Positions 57,980 through 64,000 of a DNA stretch of 64,000 nucleotides are shown piece after piece. The stretch comes from Periplaneta americana (Eukaryota > Arthropoda > Insecta > Blattodea > Blattidae). A program made the position numbers and the translations under genes. Below the pieces are notes generated by a model that saw only the letters and a list, made by a program, of their open reading frames with translations, made no database searches and was not told the DNA's origin. Location: NCBI RefSeq assembly GCF_040183065.1, contig NC_091128.1, positions 179,627,168 to 179,691,167 on the forward strand, in the 5' to 3' direction. How positions within the stretch are numbered: the first letter of the stretch is position 1; each line of letters starts with the position of its first letter.

Positions 57980-58830
57980 ATTATCTGGGTTGTGAAATAT
58001 CTTATCAAAATGAAAAAGATGTGAACAAGAAAATTACCAAATTTACACAAATTCTAGGAATAACAGACAATACATTAAAAGCTAAATTAATACAAAAATC
58101 TACAAGAATAAAAATACATAATACACTAGCATTACCCTCCATTTTATACGGAAGCGAGATTTGGACATTAAAGAAAAAAAGACTTGAACAGAATCAAAGC
58201 AACGGAAATGAAATTTTTTAGGACAGCAGGATAATTATACTCTTTTAGACCGAACAAGGAATGAAGAAATTTTAGAACAATTAGAAGTAGTCAGTAGAAG
58301 AAAAAATCAGCAGATAAAAATTCAATTGGCTAGATCATGTAAGAAGAATGGAAAATTTAAGAATCCCAAAAATTATGATGCAGCCTCATGGTCTAGTGGT
58401 CAGAGCTTCTGGCTATAGTTCATGAGGTCCCGGGTTCGATTCCCGGTTAGAGCACAGGAATTTTTCCTTAAAGGGGATTATTCCCGTGTTCGTCCATGGT
58501 CTGGAATTTAGGTTAAGTTTAGATTTAAGACCTCTCCTGGTACCACATTATCATAATCATCCTATCACATCATCGGGGTAATGTAACTCCGCCTTCCAGG
58601 CGCCCCAACCTCAGAAGTGGGTTACAACTAAGCCACGGCCAGGAGAGAAGACCAGAAATGTCGAAAAGACAACCTGGTGGTATTGGATAAAAAAAAAAAA
58701 AAAGCAGTATAAACCTGAGGACATCGTCGACCAGGAAGACCTTTTAGAAGACTGCTAGATGGGGCCGAAACAGGTCTACAGAGGCCTAATTCATGAAGGA
58801 TGATGATAATATTACCTTTCAGTACACTAC
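57980..58830 (+). mobile_element. Old non-LTR element 3' end (LINE-X), split by a SINE
   Basis: The plus strand gives 'LPSILYGSEIWTLKKK', then pieces 'FNWLDHVRRMENLRIPKIM' and, beyond the SINE, 'QYKP' and 'RPLRRL'-like scraps. These are the familiar C-terminal motifs of RTE/CR1-like elements. It differs in sequence from LINE-R and carries many frame changes. Confidence 0.65.
58384..58695 (+). repeat. SINE-C (tRNA-derived), inside LINE-X
   Basis: Head 'CCTCATGGTCTAGTGGTCAG', B-box 'CCCGGGTTCGATTCCCGG', a body with 'CTCCGCCTTCCAGGCGCC', and a poly(A) tail near 58688-58702. GCAG of the host sequence occurs on both sides, and the host coding sense resumes directly after the tail. Confidence 0.8.
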
Positions 58831-59344
58831 AACATACAGTGTATGTATTAACTTAGAAACACTATAATAGAAATTGTAAGCATTACAGCAATAGACGTTT
58901 TTCTATTACTTACTGTCTTACAAAACATTTCTGTAGAATAGAATTATAGAGAACTACTGCTCATTATGCAGGGATCAAAATTAAACTAAAAAATTAAAAG
59001 TGCAGTTAACTGACAGTGAAAATTATTTACTAGCCTTATACTAACAAGCTAGGGAAAAAATTATTACCTTATTTACTCACTTAATGGACACACTCCAATT
59101 TTTTGCGTTAAAATAAAAAAAATTATTCGATGCATAGAGAAATGTGAATCTGTGACAAATGATATCAGTGATGCTGAACCTGACAGTGAATGACGTAAGG
59201 CTAGTGTTAGTAATAACAATAGTGTCTTCTCTTACTGTCGCTGTATTCATTGTTACAAGTTATATGTTTATACAACTGCTGCTAACTATCGACCGTCTTA
59301 AGTGTGATGCAATTGATACAGCTAGCCCATATATCATTATGTAT

Positions 59345-59570
59345 GTTATGTTTTATTTAATGACGCTCGCAACTGCAGAGGTTATATCAGCGTCGCCAGA
59401 TGTGCCGAAATTTTGTCCTGCAGGAGTTCTTTTACATGCCAGTAAATCTACTGACATGAGCCTGTCGCATTTAACGCACTTAAATGTCATTGACCTGGCC
59501 CAGGATCGAACCCGCAACCTTGGGAATAGAAGGCCAGCGCTGTACCAACTCGCCAACCAGGACGACTGAT
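59345..59570 (-). repeat. SINE-B copy 2
   Basis: Minus strand: 'GGCGAGTTGGTACAGCGCTG' (A-box), 'GCGGGTTCGATCCTGG' (B-box), 'TTTACTGGCATGTAAAAGAA', tail to 59345. Same order as copy 1. Confidence 0.8.
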
Positions 59571-59579
59571 CATTATGTA

Positions 59580-62295
59580 TTTTATCGATTATTTCAGCAT
59601 TCGAGCAGGCACACCTTTAATAAGTCCCCCCCCCCCACTAAATTTTTTCCTCGCATAAGGGACACACCCTAGTTTTTTTGTTATAAAAATCGAGAAAAAA
59701 AGTGCGTCTATTACACAGGTAAATACGGTAATATCAATATGCCAGATAGCCACCAGCAACCAATTTTGTCAAAAGATGGCTGGAACGTGTAACTACAGAT
59801 GGACAGCACTTCAAACAACCCTGTTAACACAGGTTAGTACTCAGCAAATTAAAATATAACCGTCTGCATGCTATTATTCATTGGAATCATAACAGTAAAA
59901 ATACGCGAGAGGTACATCAATGACAGCCATGCACATGTTACCAGCTGAACAAAATCCAAATCTCTTCATCATCAGGAAGATGTGCAGACATTGAGGGCAG
60001 TATTATCAAAATCAAGACTATATCTGAGTACTATTTTATTACAACTTCGCACATAGTAATGATGAAGTATAAAGTACAAAATATAGCATTTATCAAAGTA
60101 CAAAAATTTGCCAATTCTTAGCTTCACAGACAAGTTAACATGGCACTCTCAGTCACATGCTGTCCCATGCTCATAACATGTGAAGACCATGGCTGCTTGC
60201 TCAGCCTAACTTCGTAGCAACAGTCTTAAAGGAAAAGTTCTGACAACGAAAAAAATGAACATGCAGCTCAGCAGTGATGATGCAGCAGAATCCATATTCA
60301 GCCTCCATTTCCTCCTTAAAAATGTCAACACACTCGGCCCAGCATACAAATTAGAAATAAGCCGTATTTAATATCACACTATCTACATAAAAGAAGTGTC
60401 AACACAAAACCATATATCACTAAACATGCCATCTTCACAAGGAATGGCTTACATTATCACCATCACTTGATATTCTAAAACTATTTAAATAAAAAATTTT
60501 CTAGTCTGTAAATATTGTTTGAAGATCACTCACATAATCTTGTTGAGACTTTTGCAGTATCGAAACTTAATGCATTTATCCATTAAATATTGCCTTTCTT
60601 CAGAAAAACTGCAAATGTTACGAATATGTAAAGACAGTATCTACTCCAAATATTTGAACATAATGGAAAATTTTGAAGATATACATTTTCAATCTAAACA
60701 ACTTACTTCATGACATAGTGTAGAGAAATTTATAGTTTTATTAATATATAATAATTTGTTTTATCATAAAATAATTTGTTTTTGCCTTTTTTGCCATATT
60801 AGATATCAGATAAATTCATAATTACAATATCTGATTATTATGTTATACATTATTATCTTAGTATACTGATATGCAAGTAAATGTTAAATTAAATATCAAA
60901 TTTCTTCACATTAGTATTAAGTTAAAATAAACAAATGTTGTAATAGCCGAGTTATACTTATGTACTCTGTGTTCAGATGATGCATGAAAAATTAAAATTT
61001 AGTTGAAAGATAGGAGATACCTGTATCATTGAATATGTTGCAGTTATTTTAATTAACATGGTGTGAATCAAATGTCTTTGTGTATTGATATGTAAATTAA
61101 TATTACATACATGGTTGAGAATTAAATTATATTAAATTTCATATAATATTAAGGTAAGTTAAAATCAACGTGGTATTAAAATATTTTATTAGATGTAAAC
61201 AATTATAATAGATATTACACTGAAATATGTGAAGTACCATCTCGCCGGAAGAAATACTTAACGACAAATATATTATATTAAAATTGTGTGATATGCAATC
61301 ACTAATGGTATGGATTATTATATGTTAATAAAACTATGAAGTAGTTTACACTATGTCAGGAAGATAAGTTACTTAGATTGAAAGAAATGTTAATGGATTC
61401 AAGATTATTACCATAAGACTTACAGGACAAAAGAACCTTCATTATGAATTTTAAAATAATGAAAATTGAGGTGCAACAAATATTTACGAATTACAAAATC
61501 TCCTATTTAAATAGTTTTATAAATACCTAGTGGTTATAATTTGAGCTGTCCATTGTGAAAATGAACTAAAACTGCATGTCCAGAGACGGTAATTTTTATT
61601 ATTCATTTCAAGAGTTTTAAGAAAAGCGTATGCTTATAAGTTGACACTTTTATGCAAGTGCTATCTGTTAAATGTGTGTAAGTTAGATCGAGTGCGTTAA
61701 CATGTTTCAGAGAAGAAATAGAGGCGAATATGGGACTTCATAATGCCACACTATTACTGCTGACATTTCTTTCACCATCATCATACTTTGCTCTCATATC
61801 TATCAGTATAGTTTGTTTCTCTGAAAGGTGATCTCACACTAGCTGCATGTGCGGCAATGAAATCATTGTTTATGTTGTAACACATCAAATTTTCTATTAA
61901 ATTTGTACAATGTATGTTTATAATCTTTAACTTAAGTTGGCACCAGTGAAATAAAATTTAGTATTTTATATAGCATGTTGAATACTATGCATTTAGAATA
62001 TGTTGTGGCCTGTGTCAGGAATCAACTTCAGCTGATCCAAAATGACATCTACATCCAAAATATACAGCCTACTGTTATGTTATCAACTTAATGTTGAAAT
62101 GAAAATTTCATATAATAAAGTGCCTGACAGACACACAATAGGGTAAAATACTGAATGAAAGATATTTTGGAATAATCGAATACTTCAATTCAGAGATTAT
62201 TCAGGTAAAGTTGAAATGACAACCATTCAGTTTCTTGGCCTTTTCGAAGTGAAAACGAGTATTGAGAATACAGACATAACAAGAGGGCAAGGCAA
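59580..62295. other. AT-rich stretch between METTL17 and TPX2
   Basis: Very AT-rich, especially 60480-61700. It probably includes the TPX2 3' untranslated region near 62300. No coding signal or repeat boundary recognised. Confidence 0.4.
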
Positions 62296-62300
62296 ATAAT

Positions 62301-62474
62301 TCAGCTTCGCTTGGACCGATTTGTGAAGGAAGGGCTGTGGGGGTCGGTGAGAGGCTTGTCAGAGCCCACAATGTCCAGCTGCTTGTAGCGCCGCACAGGG
62401 TTGGCTTTGTGAACAGACTCCTTCCGAATCCTTGCTACTTCTTCTAGTTCTCTCTGCTTTTCTTCTTCTTCTCT
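62301..62474 (-). CDS. TPX2: TPX2-like protein, last coding exon (partial gene)
   Basis: The exon starts at 62474, directly after an AG acceptor, in phase 0 and runs to a TGA at 62303-62301. It encodes 57 residues: acidic/basic helix 'REEEEKQRELEEVARIRKE', then 'SVHKANPVRRYKQLDI' and 'SDKPLTDPHSPSFTNRSKR'. This matches the extreme C terminus of TPX2 ('VHKANPIRKYQ...SDQPLTVPxSPKF' in vertebrates), a spindle assembly factor that nucleates microtubules and activates Aurora A; in vertebrates the C terminus contacts kinesin-5. The upstream intron runs to at least the window edge, so the rest lies beyond 64000. A TPX2-domain paralogue is possible but less likely. Confidence 0.82.
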   Translation of the reverse strand, partial: REEEEKQRELEEVARIRKESVHKANPVRRYKQLDIVGSDKPLTDPHSPSFTNRSKRS

Positions 62475-62671
62475 CTATAATTACAGATAAACAGCAAGTA
62501 AACATAAAACGCACAACTAGTGTTCATTAAAATGGATAGTGCACACCCTCAGGGGGGGACACACAATGCTATGAAATAACACTTGGAGCTCAGGAAAGCA
62601 AATGCTTCTAACACAAGAGACTGGAGTTCGAGTCTTGTTTTGTGATTTTGAAAACAAATGTTGCATACTTG

Positions 62672-63571
62672 GGTTGGATAAAAAGTAATGGCAACAGTTC
62701 GATATTTCTGACATGCCTTTATTCACAGGGGTACAACATTTACGTACCTTCTACATAGTCGCCTCCCTTATTTATTACCTTTTGCCAAATGTTTGGAACG
62801 CGTCGTACACCATCAGCACGTCCATCTTTGTTGATGTTCCGTATTGACCACCCTAAAGCACGGATAAGTTCATCTCTGGTATTGTACCGGGTCCCTCGCA
62901 GTGGTTCTTTCACTTTCGTGAAAAGATCGTAATCGCATGGATCATATCGGCTGAGTACAGTGGATGTTCCAGTAGTCCGCTTTTACCGTCTGCCTTGTAG
63001 GTACAGCGTGGTGCAGTATTACCCCATCAATGTCATACGCCACAATGAACATCTCCTTCACAGCACTTTGTGTAGGGCGCACTTTCTTTGGACGAGGAGA
63101 ACCAGGATGCTTCCATTCATTTGATTGGCGTTTCAAGTTTGGTTCATACGAGCGAGTCCAGGTTTCGTCCATAGCGACGATTCATCCAAGAAAGTCGTCA
63201 CCTTCCCTTTGGTACCGGTGCAACAAAGCCTTCCCAGAACGCTTTAACCCATCGTGCAACTGTGTGATATGGCAACGCTGCATCGCCACATGCTTCACGC
63301 AGTCCCTGAAAACATTCTTGTGTACTACGACCTCGTGCCATTTCAATTTTGATCCAGGAATGTTGCTCTAGTTTTGTAAGGATGGTCTTAGGGCGCTCGC
63401 ACTATCCCTATGAAAGTGAACATTCTACACACTGCAGTAGATTGACAGAGTACTGTCGCCGCTGGCTGCACTAACTCATCTAACAGTCCTGGTTCATGTC
63501 CACACAGCTGGCAGCTCTCGAACACACCATCGTCACATGACAGCAGTGTTGCCATTACTTTTTATCCAACC
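62672..63571 (-). mobile_element. Mariner element, internally shortened
   Basis: Ends GGTTGGATAAAAAGTAATGG as exact terminal inversions (continuing CAAC); TA on the right, TG on the left. On the minus strand the transposase reads 'KLEQHSWIKIEMARGRSTQ' and 'ALPYHTVARWVKAFWEGF' (N-terminal helix-turn-helix). It then jumps to 'MDETWTRSYEPN' and 'EWKHPGSPRPKKVRPTQS', and ends 'LIRALGWSIRNINKDGRADG' with a stop near 62740. Part of the middle, including the first catalytic segment, is missing, and the frame changes at least twice. It lies in the TPX2 intron, same strand as the gene. Confidence 0.85.
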
Positions 63572-63579
63572 TATGTACA

Positions 63580-64000
63580 TTTCTTCATGTGAATTTATTT
63601 GCATATTTCGTTTTTATTTATGAAAAAGTAGTATTGGTTATTCATTTCACAATTTTTCCAGAAATAGCATGGTCATTAAGTTGTCGCAAGGTCCTAAGCC
63701 ACGTGCAGCCTTACAACTGAAATCAATTTAATTTGTTATAAAATTTAACAAAACTGATGACAATATTAAACACAAAAAGAAAGCATGACCGAGGTGTGTG
63801 AACCGAATGTGTCCAATGCAAGGCAGATTGTCATTGCTCAATGACAGCTTACAGTTATGTGAGGGAGACTGGGTTTCCTTCTACTGCATGTGGCATTTTA
63901 AACCTTATTCGTTTGTACCATGCCATTATGTTTCGTTATTTCTTAGTGTATGCACGTGCACTAACTACAGTTTTCCTCATTCTGACTGAGCACATAGAAA
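63580..64000. other. TPX2 intron to window edge
   Basis: No further TPX2 exon that I can support; no repeat recognised. Confidence 0.4.

Noticed and set aside
59159-59569. Plus-strand open frame with hydrophobic stretches, possible membrane protein
   Set aside because: Its second half is SINE-B in antisense and the first half is AT-rich chance sequence; no family match.
1-64000. CRISPR arrays, bacterial operons or Shine-Dalgarno signals
   Set aside because: The tandem and palindromic repeats lack regular unique spacers, and the genes have introns; this is a eukaryotic nuclear window.

Overview
This is a repeat-rich animal nuclear window with spliced genes, long AT-rich introns and very little coding DNA. 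The repeats point to an insect, most likely a cockroach or other Blattodea: there are many copies of one RTE-like LINE with a short TAAG-type tail, and a tRNA-derived SINE carrying the box 'CCCGGGTTCGATTCCCGG'. Assignment to Periplaneta is my inference from remembered repeat sequences, not something the window proves.

Three host genes are recognised. (1) XPR1, a phosphate exporter with SPX and EXS domains, is complete on the minus strand. It has ten coding exons from 33374 down to 12606, and all splice phases agree, giving 666 codons plus stop. (2) METTL17, a mitochondrial ribosome assembly factor, is complete on the plus strand. It has eleven coding exons from 33744 to 56274, again with every phase agreeing, giving 468 codons plus stop. 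The two genes are head to head, with start codons 370 bases apart. (3) The last coding exon of a TPX2-like spindle assembly factor lies at 62301-62474 on the minus strand, convergent with METTL17.

The rest is mostly transposable-element sediment. Positions 1-12600 lie 3' of XPR1. They hold Tc1/mariner-like remnants, a MITE inside a SINE, a three-layer nest (SINE and LINE inside another LINE, 4199-6836), a solo LTR containing a 36-base minisatellite (6889-7973) and one copy of a dispersed repeat (8860-9525). XPR1 introns (12850-33305) hold LINE and SINE copies, trinucleotide microsatellites, two terminal-inverted-repeat elements, an LTR remnant and a perfect 80-base palindrome. METTL17 introns (33798-56227) hold several MITEs, tRNA-bearing foldback sequences, a Tc1-like element, a pogo-like element, two long foldback elements, an inverted copy of the dispersed repeat, and LINE copies with clear target-site duplications. 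The stretch 56300-62300 between METTL17 and TPX2 holds a TTAA-flanked MITE, an old LINE with a SINE in it, and a long AT-rich stretch. A shortened mariner lies in the TPX2 intron.

The XPR1-METTL17 pair would share one promoter region. The two proteins are not known to act in one pathway: XPR1 exports phosphate at the plasma membrane and METTL17 acts in the mitochondrial matrix. I found no CRISPR array, bacterial operon or rRNA, no tRNA gene that I would call functional, and no convincing new protein system. The notable signals are structural: palindromes, foldbacks, nested insertions, and repeats placed right against splice sites.
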